From positions 372,001 to 436,000 of the forward strand of contig CAVSJO010000004.1 of NCBI GenBank assembly GCA_963728445.1: a stretch of 64,000 nucleotides of DNA. Reading direction: 5' to 3'. Each line of letters opens with the position of its first letter. Within the stretch, counting starts at the first letter, position 1. This DNA is from CAVSJO01 sp963728445 (GTDB taxonomy: Bacteria; Gemmatimonadota; Gemmatimonadetes; Longimicrobiales; RSA9). The notes beneath the pieces were generated by a model. The model searched no databases, was not told the origin of the DNA, and saw nothing but the letters and a program-made list of their open reading frames with translations. Shown here piece by piece: positions 8,661 through 19,136 of the stretch. The translations under genes were made by a program, and so were the position numbers.

Positions 8661-9344
8661 TCAGCGCGTCTTGAAGACGATCGGCAGCGCCACCCACACC
8701 GGGACCTTCTTGTCCCGGTTCAGCGCCGGCGTGAACTCCATGATGTCGGCCACCTTCAGCGCGGCCTCATCGAGGGCGTCGTGCCCGCTGCCCTGCTGGA
8801 CCTGCGTCTTGATGACGTGACCGCTCTCGTTGATGAAGAACCACACGTTGACCGTGCCGCCGATCCCCGCGTCCTTCAGCAGCGGCGGATAGTACTTCTC
8901 CAGCGCCTTGGACACCTCGGCCCGGTTCTTCAGGTCCGGCGCCACGGTGTAGGGCGTGAACGTCGGCGCCTTCGCCAGGTCCTGTCCGCCTCCGCTGCTG
9001 CTCGGCGGCGGCGGCAGGTTGTCCACCGGGTTGTCCTCGAACGTCGTCGGCGCGATGGTGATGTCGTCGTTCACCTCCGCGTCCGCCGAGACCACGGGCG
9101 CCGCCGGACGGGCGATCGCCTGCGGCGGCGGCGGGATCTTGACTTCCGGTGGCAGCTCGACCGTCTCGAGCTCATCCGCCGAGTACGATACGTCGGCCGC
9201 CGTCATTTCGGGCCAGAAGGCGAAAATGGCGAAGTGCGCGACCGCTGCGACGATCAGCCCACCCCAGAACCAGTTTCCGAACCCCTTCTTGAACCTGTCG
9301 TTGGCCGTTTCGTGGCCGACGGCGGCGGAATTCTGCGGGCTCAT
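8661..9344 (-). CDS. tonB: TonB-family energy transducer
   Basis: 227 residues. A single N-terminal membrane anchor (about 27-46, WGGLIVAAVAHFAIFAFW) is preceded by a basic cytoplasmic stub. A proline-rich periplasmic spacer (ELPPEVKIPPPPQ, then LPPPPSSSGGG) follows. The C-terminal TonB domain is typical (KYYPPLLKDAGIGGTVNVWFFINESGHV ... ALKVADIMEFTPALNRDKKVPVWVALPIVF). It couples proton-motive force harvested by the ExbB/ExbD complex to outer-membrane receptors. GGAGGT ten bases before the ATG is a good ribosome-binding site. It is the last gene of the operon, two bases after exbD, and is followed by a strong terminator. No TonB-dependent receptor is encoded in this window. Confidence 0.92.
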   Translation of the reverse strand: MSPQNSAAVGHETANDRFKKGFGNWFWGGLIVAAVAHFAIFAFWPEMTAADVSYSADELETVELPPEVKIPPPPQAIARPAAPVVSADAEVNDDITIAPTTFEDNPVDNLPPPPSSSGGGQDLAKAPTFTPYTVAPDLKNRAEVSKALEKYYPPLLKDAGIGGTVNVWFFINESGHVIKTQVQQGSGHDALDEAALKVADIMEFTPALNRDKKVPVWVALPIVFKTR

Positions 9345-9346
9345 TC

Positions 9347-9790
9347 TTACCTCCGCTCCCGAGTGATCCGCTGCTCCATGTCCGTATAGAACGTGAGCCG
9401 GATGGCCCCTGCCTGCTGCAGCTCCTTCTGGATGTCGTTCACGACGTGGTAGGGCACGTCGGAATCCGCCCGGAGCACCATGACCAGGCTGCGATTCTCC
9501 TGGTACAGGGGCGCCACTACGTTAGACACCTGATCGATCGGAATGTTCTGATCGTTTATGAAAATGGCGCCGTTGGGCTCCACCCAGATGTGCAGGATGT
9601 CCTTGCGGGGCGAGTCGAGCTTCTGCGTCGCCTCCGCCTTCGGGATGTCCAGCTTGTGCTGCTTCTCCTTGCGGAACGTCGTACTGACCATGAAGAAGAT
9701 CAGCAGCAGGAAGGCCATGTCCGCCAGCGACGAGGAGGGGATGTCGCTGCTGGCCTTCGACTTCTTCGTGAATCCGGCTCCGGAGATCAT
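9347..9790 (-). CDS. exbD: ExbD/TolR-family biopolymer transport protein (second copy)
   Basis: 147 residues. The transmembrane helix near residues 20-42 carries the conserved proton-path aspartate (SLADMAFLLLIFFMVSTTF). A periplasmic domain follows with the family pattern LHIWVEPNGAIFINDQNI and VLRADSDVPYHVVNDIQKELQQAG. It works with the ExbB/TolQ-type subunit to convert proton flow into mechanical work on TonB. It differs clearly from the neighbouring ExbD in the periplasmic part, so the two are paralogues and not a recent duplication. The stop lies two bases before tonB, and the start lies three bases after the previous exbD stop. Confidence 0.92.
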   Translation of the reverse strand: MISGAGFTKKSKASSDIPSSSLADMAFLLLIFFMVSTTFRKEKQHKLDIPKAEATQKLDSPRKDILHIWVEPNGAIFINDQNIPIDQVSNVVAPLYQENRSLVMVLRADSDVPYHVVNDIQKELQQAGAIRLTFYTDMEQRITRERR

Positions 9791-9793
9791 CGC

Positions 9794-10216
9794 CTACTCT
9801 TCCATCTGCTGGAGGGAGATGCGCTCCGCACCCGCCGACTGGAGCTGATCGAGCACGTCGATCATGTTCTTGTACGGCGCGTCCGGATACGTCTTGACCG
9901 CCGCGATCAGGTTCGGGTTCCGCGCGACCTCGAAGCGCCAGATCTCGCCGATCTCGTTCGGCTGCGCCATCTGGACCTGCGGGCTCTCGCCGCGCTTCAC
10001 CTCGACGACGCCGTCGGCCCGGATGACCATGTGCAGCACGTTCTTCTGCGAGACCTTCACTTCCTGCGACTGCTCGGGCAGCACGATCGGCAGCCCTTTC
10101 TCCTCGTCGAACACCGTCGTCACGAGGAAGAAGATGAGCAGGAGGAACGCGATGTCCGCCATGGAGGACGTCGGGATCTCGCCCGAGGGCCGCTCCTTCT
10201 TTCGGAAGACCGCCAT
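9794..10216 (-). CDS. exbD: ExbD/TolR-family biopolymer transport protein (first copy)
   Basis: 140 residues. One membrane helix with the conserved aspartate (SMADIAFLLLIFFLVTTVF, about 18-36) is followed by a periplasmic ExbD domain (VLPEQSQEVKVSQKNVLHMVIRADGVVEVKRG). The ATG at 10216 is set by AAGGAG seven bases upstream; the frame continues further up only because it reads through the tolQ end. The basic N-terminus (MAVFRKKERPSGE) faces the cytoplasm. Two different ExbD subunits in one operon with one ExbB/TolQ subunit suggest a heteromeric stator, as proposed for similar ExbB-ExbD-ExbD-TonB loci; stoichiometry is unknown. Confidence 0.92.
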   Translation of the reverse strand: MAVFRKKERPSGEIPTSSMADIAFLLLIFFLVTTVFDEEKGLPIVLPEQSQEVKVSQKNVLHMVIRADGVVEVKRGESPQVQMAQPNEIGEIWRFEVARNPNLIAAVKTYPDAPYKNMIDVLDQLQSAGAERISLQQMEE

Positions 10217-10227
10217 GTCAGCTCTCC

Positions 10228-10989
10228 TTACGCCTCTTCGAGACCCGGGCCCGGCCGGTTCGGCCGAGTGTCCTCGATGGTGTTCGCCAGGCCATCCGCC
10301 TCCGGCGGACGCGGTGCGCGGGCGGGGCCCGCGGCGCGAACCGGCGCCGGCGTGCCTTCCGCCTCCCACATCAGGTTGATCACGGCGCCCGAGCCCTCCT
10401 CCATATCGACGATCAGCTTGTCGATACGTGATACAAAGAAATTGTACGCGAGGTTCACCGGTACGGCGATGATGAGGCCGGCCGCCGTCGTGATCAGGGC
10501 GATCTTGATGCCGCCCGCGACGAGGGTCGCCTCCACCTGTCCGGCCCGCTCGATGGCACCGAACGCATTGATCATTCCGGCGACGGTGCCGAGGAAGCCC
10601 AGCAGCGGAGCCACGTTGGAGACGGTCGCGAGGACCACCAGTCCGCGCTCGAGGAAGCCGAGCTCGATGCTGCCGGTCGACTTGATCGCGGTCTCGATGT
10701 CCTGGCTCTTGAAGCCGGCGCCGCGGATCCGCCGCAGCCCGGCGTCCAGGATCGCCGCGACCGGGCCAGGCGTGTTCTCCGTGATCTCGATCGCCTCGTC
10801 GAGCCGACCTTCACGGGCGAGAGACTCGACGCGCCCCAGCAGCTGGCGCGACTTCCGGTGGGCCGTATACAGCGTGAACGCCTTGGCGATGATGACCCCG
10901 AACGCGAGTAGCGAGCAGATCAGCAGCGGATACATCATGATGCCGCCGTCGGCGAACAACTGCAGCAGCCGGTACGAGTTCCCTTGCAA
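10228..10989 (-). CDS. exbB: MotA/TolQ/ExbB-family proton channel protein
   Basis: 253 residues with three transmembrane helices (about 17-38, 123-145 and 160-183). The family signature is present: NVAPLLGFLGTVAGMINAFGAIE followed by GIKIALITTAAGLIIAVPVNLAYNFF. It forms the pentameric core of the ExbB-ExbD motor energising TonB (or the Tol system; no tolB or pal is nearby). The start is a TTG at 10989 with GAGGGG six bases upstream. An internal ATG pair at residues 18-19 would cut into the first helix and is less likely. The C-terminal 30 residues are a P/A/R-rich cytoplasmic tail. Confidence 0.9.
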   Translation of the reverse strand: MQGNSYRLLQLFADGGIMMYPLLICSLLAFGVIIAKAFTLYTAHRKSRQLLGRVESLAREGRLDEAIEITENTPGPVAAILDAGLRRIRGAGFKSQDIETAIKSTGSIELGFLERGLVVLATVSNVAPLLGFLGTVAGMINAFGAIERAGQVEATLVAGGIKIALITTAAGLIIAVPVNLAYNFFVSRIDKLIVDMEEGSGAVINLMWEAEGTPAPVRAAGPARAPRPPEADGLANTIEDTRPNRPGPGLEEA

Positions 10990-11050
10990 GTTCGACCCCT
11001 CGAATGAAAGGAATCCGGATCAGTGGAAGCGCTGTGCGGGAATCCGCGGA

Positions 11051-11080
11051 ATTGTACGGACCGAACCCCGGCCTTGTCAA
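11051..11080 (-). promoter_or_regulatory. Sigma70-type promoter for exbB-exbD-exbD-tonB
   Basis: On the minus strand, TTGACA and TACAAT are separated by 18 bp, giving an untranslated leader of about 55 bases before the TTG start of exbB. The -35 hexamer overlaps the cdaA stop codon. Confidence 0.75.
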
Positions 11081-11892
11081 CGCTGCGCGGGCGCGGGCGT
11101 TCCCGCGCGCGCTGGAAGTCCGTCGGGAGCCGGTCGGGCCCCGGCGATCGCCCGCCGCAGCCGGTCCGCGTCGACGTTCCGCTCGATGCGGCCACGCTCC
11201 GCCAGCGAGATCTGCGCCGTCTCCTCGCTGACCACGATGACGAGGGCGTCCGTCTCCTCCGAAAGCCCGATGGCGGCGCGGTGGCGCGTGCCCAGGCTCT
11301 TGTCCTCGACCCGCGACTGGGTCAGCGGCAGGATCACGCCCGCGGCGACGATCGTATCGCCCTGCACCAGCACCGCCCCGTCGTGGAGCGGCCCGTACGG
11401 CGCGAAGATGCTGACCAGGATGTCCGCCGAGACCCGCGCCTGGATGGCCGTGCCCGTCTCCGCGTACTCCTCCAGCCCCATCTCCCGCTCGATGACCATG
11501 ATGGCCCCGATCTTCGCCCGGGACAACCGCTCCGACGCTTCCACCAGCTCCTCCACGACCGCGCTCTCCTCCATCTTGTTGAACAGGCGGAGCATACGGT
11601 TCTGTCCGAGCCGCGCCAGCGCGCTGCGCAGTTCCGGCTGGAAGACGATCAGCGCCGCGATGGCGCCGTACTGGAACAGGTTCTCCAGGACCTTGGTGAC
11701 CAGGTCGAGGTTCAGCAGCCGGGCCACGAAATAGACGGCCGCGACGAGCACCAGGCCGATGAGCATCTGGATCGCCCGCGTCCGCGCCAGCAGCCGCAGC
11801 ACGTAGTAGAATCCGACCGCCACGAAGGCGATCTGGAACACGTCCTTCGGCCCGGGGAGCAGAAAGCCGTAGCGGTCCAGCCAGGTGCTCAT
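11077..11892 (-). CDS. cdaA: Diadenylate cyclase, CdaA/DacA type
   Basis: 271 residues. Three N-terminal transmembrane helices (about 18-35, 42-62 and 74-84) precede a DAC domain. The catalytic motifs are DGA at 171-173 (PLHDGAVLV) and RHR at 203-205 (GTRHRAAIGLSEETDA). The enzyme condenses two ATP into c-di-AMP, a second messenger for potassium and osmotic homeostasis. The ATG at 11892 overlaps the folP stop as ATGA, so the two are translationally coupled. In many phyla cdaA sits with cdaR and glmM; here it follows ftsH-folP instead. No c-di-AMP phosphodiesterase is visible in the window. Confidence 0.93.
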   Translation of the reverse strand: MSTWLDRYGFLLPGPKDVFQIAFVAVGFYYVLRLLARTRAIQMLIGLVLVAAVYFVARLLNLDLVTKVLENLFQYGAIAALIVFQPELRSALARLGQNRMLRLFNKMEESAVVEELVEASERLSRAKIGAIMVIEREMGLEEYAETGTAIQARVSADILVSIFAPYGPLHDGAVLVQGDTIVAAGVILPLTQSRVEDKSLGTRHRAAIGLSEETDALVIVVSEETAQISLAERGRIERNVDADRLRRAIAGARPAPDGLPARAGTPAPAQR

Positions 11893-12913
11893 GCCGCACC
11901 CCGCAGCGACTCGGCCGTGTCCAGCGCCCGGCGGGCAGGGCCCACGTCGTGCACGCGGAACAGCCTCGCGCCCCGGAGCAGTGCGACGACGCACGCCGCC
12001 AGCGTCGCCTCGAGCCGGTCCTCCGGCGCCAGGCCGCCCGCCAGGTCCCCCACGAACCGCTTTCGCGACGGACCTACCAGCAGCGCGCGCCCCAGGCCCA
12101 GCAGCCGCTCCAGCTCGATGAGCACGGCGGCGCTGTGCTCGGTCCGCTTCGAGAAGCCGAGCCCCGGATCCAGCACGACGGCCTCGTCCGCGATGCCGGC
12201 CGCCCGCGCCCGGTCCAGTGCCGCCCCGAGCTCCGCGACCACCTCGCCCACCGGATCGGGACCGTAGGACGCCAGATCGTAGCGGGCCATCGTGGCAACG
12301 TCGCCCCGAGAGTGCATGAGCACGACGCCCGCGCCGGCGGCCGCCACCGTCTCTCCCATCGCCGGGTCCAGACGCAGCCCCGACACGTCGTTCACACCGG
12401 CCGCCCCCTCCCCGAGGGCCGCCGCGGCGATCTCCGACTTTACCGTGTCCACGGTCACCGGGACGTCCGGCCAGCGGCGTGCGATCTCCCGAACCACCGG
12501 CACGACGCGGTCCCGCTCCACGCTGGCCGGAACGGGCGCGGCGCCGGGGCGGGTCGACTCACCGCCCACGTCCAGGACGTCGGCGCCCTCGCCGAGCAGC
12601 TGCTCGGCCCGGGCGACGGCGCGCTCCACGCCCGCGTGACGTGCGCCGGTCCAGAACGAGTCGGGGGTGACATTGAGAATGCCGACGATGCGGGGGCGGT
12701 CCAGAGAGAGCGGACCCTTCGCCGTGCGCCAGAATCGGGGGAGAACGCGGGCGCCGGAGCCGACGCCGACGCCGTTCGTGCCCGGCTCGCCGGTGCGCTG
12801 GTCGCCGGCGTGCAGGACGTCGTTACCCGACTCGCCGGGCCGGGACGGCGGCTCCCCCGGCCGGCGGCCGAGCAGAGAGGCGGATCCCCTCCCGTGCGGC
12901 CGACCCGCCTCGG

Positions 12914-12917
<4 letters not shown>
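11889..12917 (-). CDS. folP: Dihydropteroate synthase
   Basis: 342 residues, longer than the usual 270-290 because of an unmatched N-terminal extension of about 70 residues rich in G, R and P. The catalytic TIM barrel is complete: IVGILNVTPDSF, DVLDVGGESTRPGA, VTVDTVKSEIA, GVNDVSGL, VLMHSRGD, VVLDPGLGFSK and VGPSRKRF. It joins p-aminobenzoate to 6-hydroxymethyl-dihydropterin diphosphate in folate synthesis and is the sulfonamide target. The ATG at 12917 overlaps the ftsH stop (ATGA). A later internal start closer to the barrel is possible, since the extension has no recognised domain. Confidence 0.92.
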
Positions 12918-14983
<2,066 letters not shown>

Positions 14984-15013
14984 CTTGAAGTCCTTCTACT
15001 TCGGGCATCTTCC

Positions 15014-15568
15014 TCAGAGACTGGCGATGAAAGGCAGATTCCGGAAGTTCTCGCTGTGATCGAGCCCGTAGCCGATCAGGAACTCCTTCGGAGCGTCGAA
15101 CCCGACCCACGCGGGCTCGATCCCCATGTCGCCGGCGATCCTCTTGTGCAGGAGCGTGCAGAGCTCGAGGCTGCGCGGCTCCCGCCGCCACAGGAGCGGG
15201 ACGAGACGCCGCAGCGTGGTCCCGCTGTCGATGATGTCCTCCACGAGCAGGACGTGTCGTCCGGCCAGGGCGGCCTCCGGATCGTAGAGCAGCCGCACTT
15301 CCCCGCTGCTCACCGTACCCGAACCGTAGCTGGAAGCGACCAGGAAGTCCACGTGCACGGGTCGCTCGATTTCCCGCACCAGGTCGGCCAGAAAGATGAA
15401 CGACCCCTTCAACAGGCCGAGCACCAACAGGTCCTCGCCTTCCGGATAGTGCTCCGTGATGGCGCGTCCCATGTCCCGCACCCGGCCGGCAATATCCTCG
15501 GCCGAATACACGATCCGGCGCAGCTCCTGGCCGCCCGTCCGGGCGACGACGTCAGAGGAGTTCGGCAT
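15014..15568 (-). CDS. hpt: Hypoxanthine(-guanine) phosphoribosyltransferase
   Basis: 184 residues. The PRPP-binding loop is VLLVEDIIDSGTTLRRL, preceded by the flexible-loop region LVASSYGSGTVSSG and the N-terminal pattern GLLKGSFIFLADLVREI. The enzyme salvages hypoxanthine or guanine to IMP or GMP and would act on the bases released by the phosphorylase at 6431. The ATG at 15568 overlaps the tilS 3' end by 17 bp; no strong ribosome-binding site is visible, so re-initiation after tilS is likely. The tilS-hpt-ftsH neighbourhood supports the identification. Confidence 0.94.
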   Translation of the reverse strand: MPNSSDVVARTGGQELRRIVYSAEDIAGRVRDMGRAITEHYPEGEDLLVLGLLKGSFIFLADLVREIERPVHVDFLVASSYGSGTVSSGEVRLLYDPEAALAGRHVLLVEDIIDSGTTLRRLVPLLWRREPRSLELCTLLHKRIAGDMGIEPAWVGFDAPKEFLIGYGLDHSENFRNLPFIASL

Positions 15569-17045
15569 CGTTGACGGCAATGTGGAGAACGGACTGGTTC
15601 GAGTGCGGCTCCACGGCGAACCCGCGTGCGACGCCGACCACCCAGACGACACGGCCGTCGCGATCCGCCAGAACCGGAATCCGCCGCCGGTCCCGGACGC
15701 CGATCCGACGCTCCGCCAGCAGCTTCTTCAGTTTCTTGCTCCCGTACCGCAGCCGGATGCGGTCGCCGGCCCGCCACCCCCGCAGCTCGAGAGGGAAGCG
15801 GAGCCGTTTGGCGTCGAGCGTCGCGACCGCCTCAGCTTCCGCGACCGCCTCACCTGCCGTGACCGCCTCACCTGCCTCGCTCCCGCGGTCCCAGCGCACC
15901 CGGAGCTCCCGGCCGCCGACTCGGGCCCTGCCCTCCCCGTGCCGCTCCGACCCGATCACCAGCGCGACGTCTCCCGACGGGGACGCAGCGCGACGGATCC
16001 AGAGCGTGTCGAACTCCCGCTCCAGCCGCCAGCCGGACGGGAGGCTGATCCCCCTGCCGCTCGGGCTCGACATGATAAACGCGAGCGCCGCCCGGGTTCC
16101 CGCTCGATCGGGAACGGTCCCGAGGCGGCGCAGAAGGCGGCGCAGCAGCCTGGCCCGAACGTGAGGATGATAGGCCAGAATCCCGTCCCGGGCAACCGCC
16201 ACGGCGCCCCCGGAAGTGCGGCTGACGACGCGTTCTTCGGCGACGTCGAGCAGCCGGTCCCACGCCTGCTCGGCGGCGCTCGCCGCCTCCGCGATCCGGA
16301 CGAGCTCGTCCGACAGATCCCCGACCCGTTCGCACTCGTCCGCGCGTCCGCACCCGTCCGCGCGTCCGGACCTCCTCGCTCGTCCGGACGCCCGCGCGCC
16401 GGCCTGCGTGCGGAGGGCCGGCAGCGCGGAAGCGCGGATCCGGTTGCGGGCGAAGCGCGCCTCGGCGTTCGTCGGGTCCTCCCGCCAGGAGAGACCCCGC
16501 GTCCGGGCCCACGCCTCGATCTCCGCCCGGTCGAAGGGGAGCAGCGGGCGGACCAGCCGTCCCCTGCGGACCGGGATCCCCCGCAGTCCCCGGGCGCCGG
16601 TGCCGCGCAGCAGCCGGAAGAGGACCGTCTCCCGCTGGTCGTCGGCGTGGTGAGCCGTGGCCACACGGTCCGCCCTCACCTCGTCCGCGACGCGGCGAAG
16701 GAACGCGTAGCGTGCCGCCCGGGCCTCCGCCTCCGAACCCGGGGGCGCGGCGGCCGATTCACTGCGCAGAGGCACGCCCAACGCCGCGCACACCTCCGCG
16801 ACGTGGGCGGCGTCGGCCTCGCTCCCGGGACGCATGCCGTGGTCGAAGTGCGCGGCCATCAGCGTCACGCTCCGGTCGGACGACGCCTCGGTGAGAAGGT
16901 GCAGCAGCGACACGGAGTCGACCCCGCCCGAGACGGCCACCACGACCGCGCTCCCCGGCGGCAGCAGCCCGGCGCCGTCCAGGTGGGCGCGGAAGCGAGC
17001 GTCCAGCGGCGCGGCGTCGCGCGTCGACCCGACCCGTTCGCTCAT
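15552..17045 (-). CDS. tilS: tRNA(Ile)-lysidine synthase
   Basis: 497 residues. The N-terminal PP-loop ATP pyrophosphatase motif is VAVSGGVDSVSLLHLL. The following LMAAHFDHGMR, ARYAFLRRVADE and ATAHHADDQRETVLFRLLRGTG blocks are typical of TilS, and the C-terminal substrate-binding domain (WRAGDRIRLRYGSKKLKKLLAERRIGVRDRRRIPVL) is present. It converts C34 of the CAU-anticodon tRNA to lysidine so that AUA is read as Ile. Two internal low-complexity inserts come from 18-bp tandem DNA repeats (at 16331-16366 and 15823-15876). The ATG at 17045 was chosen; the frame continues upstream across a hairpin. Confidence 0.92.
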   Translation of the reverse strand: MSERVGSTRDAAPLDARFRAHLDGAGLLPPGSAVVVAVSGGVDSVSLLHLLTEASSDRSVTLMAAHFDHGMRPGSEADAAHVAEVCAALGVPLRSESAAAPPGSEAEARAARYAFLRRVADEVRADRVATAHHADDQRETVLFRLLRGTGARGLRGIPVRRGRLVRPLLPFDRAEIEAWARTRGLSWREDPTNAEARFARNRIRASALPALRTQAGARASGRARRSGRADGCGRADECERVGDLSDELVRIAEAASAAEQAWDRLLDVAEERVVSRTSGGAVAVARDGILAYHPHVRARLLRRLLRRLGTVPDRAGTRAALAFIMSSPSGRGISLPSGWRLEREFDTLWIRRAASPSGDVALVIGSERHGEGRARVGGRELRVRWDRGSEAGEAVTAGEAVAEAEAVATLDAKRLRFPLELRGWRAGDRIRLRYGSKKLKKLLAERRIGVRDRRRIPVLADRDGRVVWVVGVARGFAVEPHSNQSVLHIAVNDAELL

Positions 17046-17052
17046 GGCGTCC

Positions 17053-17095
17053 CCGAAAACACGACGGCGCGGCGGACCCGAGGCCCGCCGCGCCG
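17053..17095 (-). terminator. Candidate terminator between the small unknown gene and tilS
   Basis: A perfect 11-bp stem (arms 17065-17075 and 17085-17095) with a 9-base loop, followed on the minus strand by TCGTGTTTTC. The U-tract is interrupted, so termination may be partial and tilS might still be reached by read-through. Confidence 0.55.
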
Positions 17096-17121
17096 ATTCC
17101 GTATGCACTCGCCGTTGGCCT

Positions 17122-17427
17122 TCAGCCCACGTCCGCGCCGGTCTTCGTCCCCGCGTCGCTGACGACCGGCGTCCCGACCACGGGATCGGCCGTCAGGCGC
17201 CGCGTGCCCGGCGAGCGGCGTCGCCGCCATTCGTACCACGGCAGGTACGGCCGCCCCTCGGCTGCGTCGGCCGGGCGCTCCGCCTCCACCGCCGGCTCCC
17301 GCGCCTCCCGGAACGCGGCCGCCGGCACGATCTCCCCCCGCTCCACCGCGTCCGCATGGTGCGTGCGCCCTGGATCGACGATCGGGTCTCCCCACGCCTG
17401 CTCGAAGGACGTGTCGGTGTCGGCCAT
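17122..17427 (-). CDS. Small protein of unknown function
   Basis: 101 residues; not recognised. A strong ribosome-binding site (GAGGGGG, five bases before the ATG) and hairpins on both sides argue that it is a genuine, separately transcribed gene. The sequence is acidic at the N-terminus (MADTDTSFEQAWGDP) and carries a basic patch (WYEWRRRRSPGTRRL) in the middle. The T/G/V-rich tail looks disordered. No membrane segment, signal peptide or cysteine is present. It sits between the phosphodiesterase gene and tilS, and neither neighbour suggests its job. Confidence 0.6.
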   Translation of the reverse strand: MADTDTSFEQAWGDPIVDPGRTHHADAVERGEIVPAAAFREAREPAVEAERPADAAEGRPYLPWYEWRRRRSPGTRRLTADPVVGTPVVSDAGTKTGADVG

Positions 17428-17444
17428 GGTACCCCCTCGGAATG

Positions 17445-17468
17445 AAAAACCGCACCGGTTGGGTGCGG
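17445..17468 (-). terminator. Rho-independent terminator after the phosphodiesterase gene
   Basis: A 7-bp stem (CCGCACC with GGTGCGG) and 5-base loop, followed on the minus strand by TTTTTC. It lies about 85 bp after the stop at 17553. Confidence 0.75.
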
Positions 17469-17552
17469 CGTCTGCGCCATCGGGACGTCATCAACAAAGT
17501 AGCAACAATGATGCCGCGGCGGAAGCGTTTCGCCACCGGGCTTCGGAGGGTC

Positions 17553-18383
17553 TCAGCCGCCCTCGGGCCCGGGCGAGGTGAGGCCCGGGGGCAGCGGCCG
17601 TGCGTTGCGCCGGTGCAACACCCGGGCGAGCCGGTCCGGCCGGTCGGAGATGAGCCCGTCGACGCCCCAGTCGAGCAGGCGATCCATGTCGGTCTCGTCG
17701 TCGACGGTCCAGACCGAGACCTGCACGCCGTGGGCGTGGAGGTCGCGAACGAAGCGCGGGGTGACGATCCGGAGGGGGCCAAACGTCTCGGGCACCTGGC
17801 AGGTGTCGAATCCCGGGCGGAACAGCCGGCCGAGGCCGAGGCGCTGCCGGATCCAGAAGCGCCGCATCGTCTCGGACGGCGCGCTCGTCAGCCCCGGCCA
17901 GTCCGCGAAGAGGGTGAGGTAGGCCGCGTGCTCGCCGGCGGGGATGACCCTGTCGACGGCGTCGTGCTCCCGAATGGCGTCGAGGAGCGGCCGCTGCGCG
18001 TCGGCGCTCTTCAGCTCGATGATGAGAGGGGTTTCGGGCAGGGCCTGGAAGACCTCGTCGATGGTCGGCACCCGCGCGCCGCGTCCGCGCCAGGGATGGG
18101 TGCGGCCGCCGTCCGGCGAGAAGCGGAAGCCGGCGTCGAGGCTCTGGATCTCGTCGAGGGTGAAGGAGGCGACGTCGCCAGTAGCGTCCGTTGTCCGATC
18201 CACCTGCGGGTCGTGATGGACCACGCAGTGCCCGTCCGAGGTGGCGCGCACGTCCAGCTCGATGGCGTCCGCCTGCCACCGCTCGACCGCCTCCCGGAAC
18301 CCGACCAGGGTGTTCTCCGGCGCGAGGCCCGACCCGCCCCGATGCGCGATGAGCCGCGGCGGGGGGGAGAAGCCGGGGCTCAT
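17553..18383 (-). CDS. ugpQ: Glycerophosphodiester phosphodiesterase family protein
   Basis: 276 residues. The catalytic GDPD signatures are present: IAHRGGSGLAPENTLVGF (general acid/base H and metal ligand E), then AIELDVRATSDGHCVVHHDPQVDRTT, LIIELKS, and the C-terminal VSVWTVDDETDMDRLLDWGVDGLISDRPD. It hydrolyses glycerophosphodiesters to glycerol-3-phosphate and an alcohol. No signal peptide is seen, so it is probably cytoplasmic, closer to UgpQ than to periplasmic GlpQ. It overlaps the upstream unknown gene as ATGA, and a terminator follows. Confidence 0.9.
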   Translation of the reverse strand: MSPGFSPPPRLIAHRGGSGLAPENTLVGFREAVERWQADAIELDVRATSDGHCVVHHDPQVDRTTDATGDVASFTLDEIQSLDAGFRFSPDGGRTHPWRGRGARVPTIDEVFQALPETPLIIELKSADAQRPLLDAIREHDAVDRVIPAGEHAAYLTLFADWPGLTSAPSETMRRFWIRQRLGLGRLFRPGFDTCQVPETFGPLRIVTPRFVRDLHAHGVQVSVWTVDDETDMDRLLDWGVDGLISDRPDRLARVLHRRNARPLPPGLTSPGPEGG

Positions 18384-18907
18384 GTCTCGTCGCCCTCCAC
18401 GGCGCCGAGTCCGAGACGGTCGATCGTCTGCACGGGGATCATGTGCAACCGGTACAGGACGAGGTCGAGGAGGCGCTCCGTCGCCTGGCGCTCATATGCC
18501 GCCTGGCGCTGGTCCGCGTTGCGGGCGTCCGCGTCCTGCCGCTCGACGACGCGCTCGGCCAGGAAGCACAGGATGTCCTCGACGACCTGCGGCCGCGGCG
18601 ACGCCGGCGTGGGCGAGTCGGGCATGACCTCACGCAGCAGCAGCCCGTCGACGAACGCCAGGAAGCCCGGGAACGTGAGCTCCACGAGCTCGCTGGAGTC
18701 CCGCTCCTCGGACGTGAGGGACTCCCACGCAAGCTCGTTCCAGTACAGCTCTTCCGCCTCCTCCAGAAGGAAGCGGCGGCGGTCGCTGGGCACCTGCTGG
18801 CCCCGGGCGGGCGGCAACGGGCGGCCCAGCAGACGCTCCAGTCGGGCACGCCGCCGTGCGAGGAGTCGTTCCGCTCGCGCTCGAATGGATCCGCCGGGCT
18901 GCATCAT
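18380..18907 (-). CDS. Conserved-looking hypothetical protein upstream of the phosphodiesterase
   Basis: 175 residues; not recognised. It is predicted all-alpha and soluble: a basic N-terminus (IRARAERLLARRRARLERLL), an acidic middle (LLEEAEELYWNELAWESLTSEERDSSELVEL) and a segment AERVVERQDADARNADQRQAAYERQATERLLDLVLYRLHMI that may be coiled coil. The ATG at 18907 was used; a TTG one codon upstream and a second ATG at 18904 are alternatives, and no clear ribosome-binding site is present. Codon use matches its neighbours, and its stop overlaps the next start (ATGA), which supports a real two-gene operon. Confidence 0.65.
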   Translation of the reverse strand: MMQPGGSIRARAERLLARRRARLERLLGRPLPPARGQQVPSDRRRFLLEEAEELYWNELAWESLTSEERDSSELVELTFPGFLAFVDGLLLREVMPDSPTPASPRPQVVEDILCFLAERVVERQDADARNADQRQAAYERQATERLLDLVLYRLHMIPVQTIDRLGLGAVEGDET

Positions 18908-19000
18908 CAAGGCAGAGGGTGTGGGTGGATACGGGCCGGCAAGATACGGAGGGGCGGACGGGGGTGCAACTTGGGACTGCGGGGGGGCGAACTGCGGACG

Positions 19001-19136
19001 GGTACTGCGGGCGAGGTACTGCGGGCGAGGTACTGCGGGCGAGGTACTGCGGGCGGGGGTGCTGCGGGCGAGGGTACTGCGGGCGAGGTACTGCGGGCGG
19101 GGGTGCTGCGGGCGGGGGTGCTGCGGGCGGGGGTAC
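19001..19136. repeat. GC-rich tandem repeat, 14-15 bp unit
   Basis: About ten head-to-tail copies of GGTACTGCGGGCGA and close variants (GGGTGCTGCGGGCGG). The first four copies are nearly identical, and spacing then shifts between 14 and 15 bp. It is intergenic. Confidence 0.9.
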
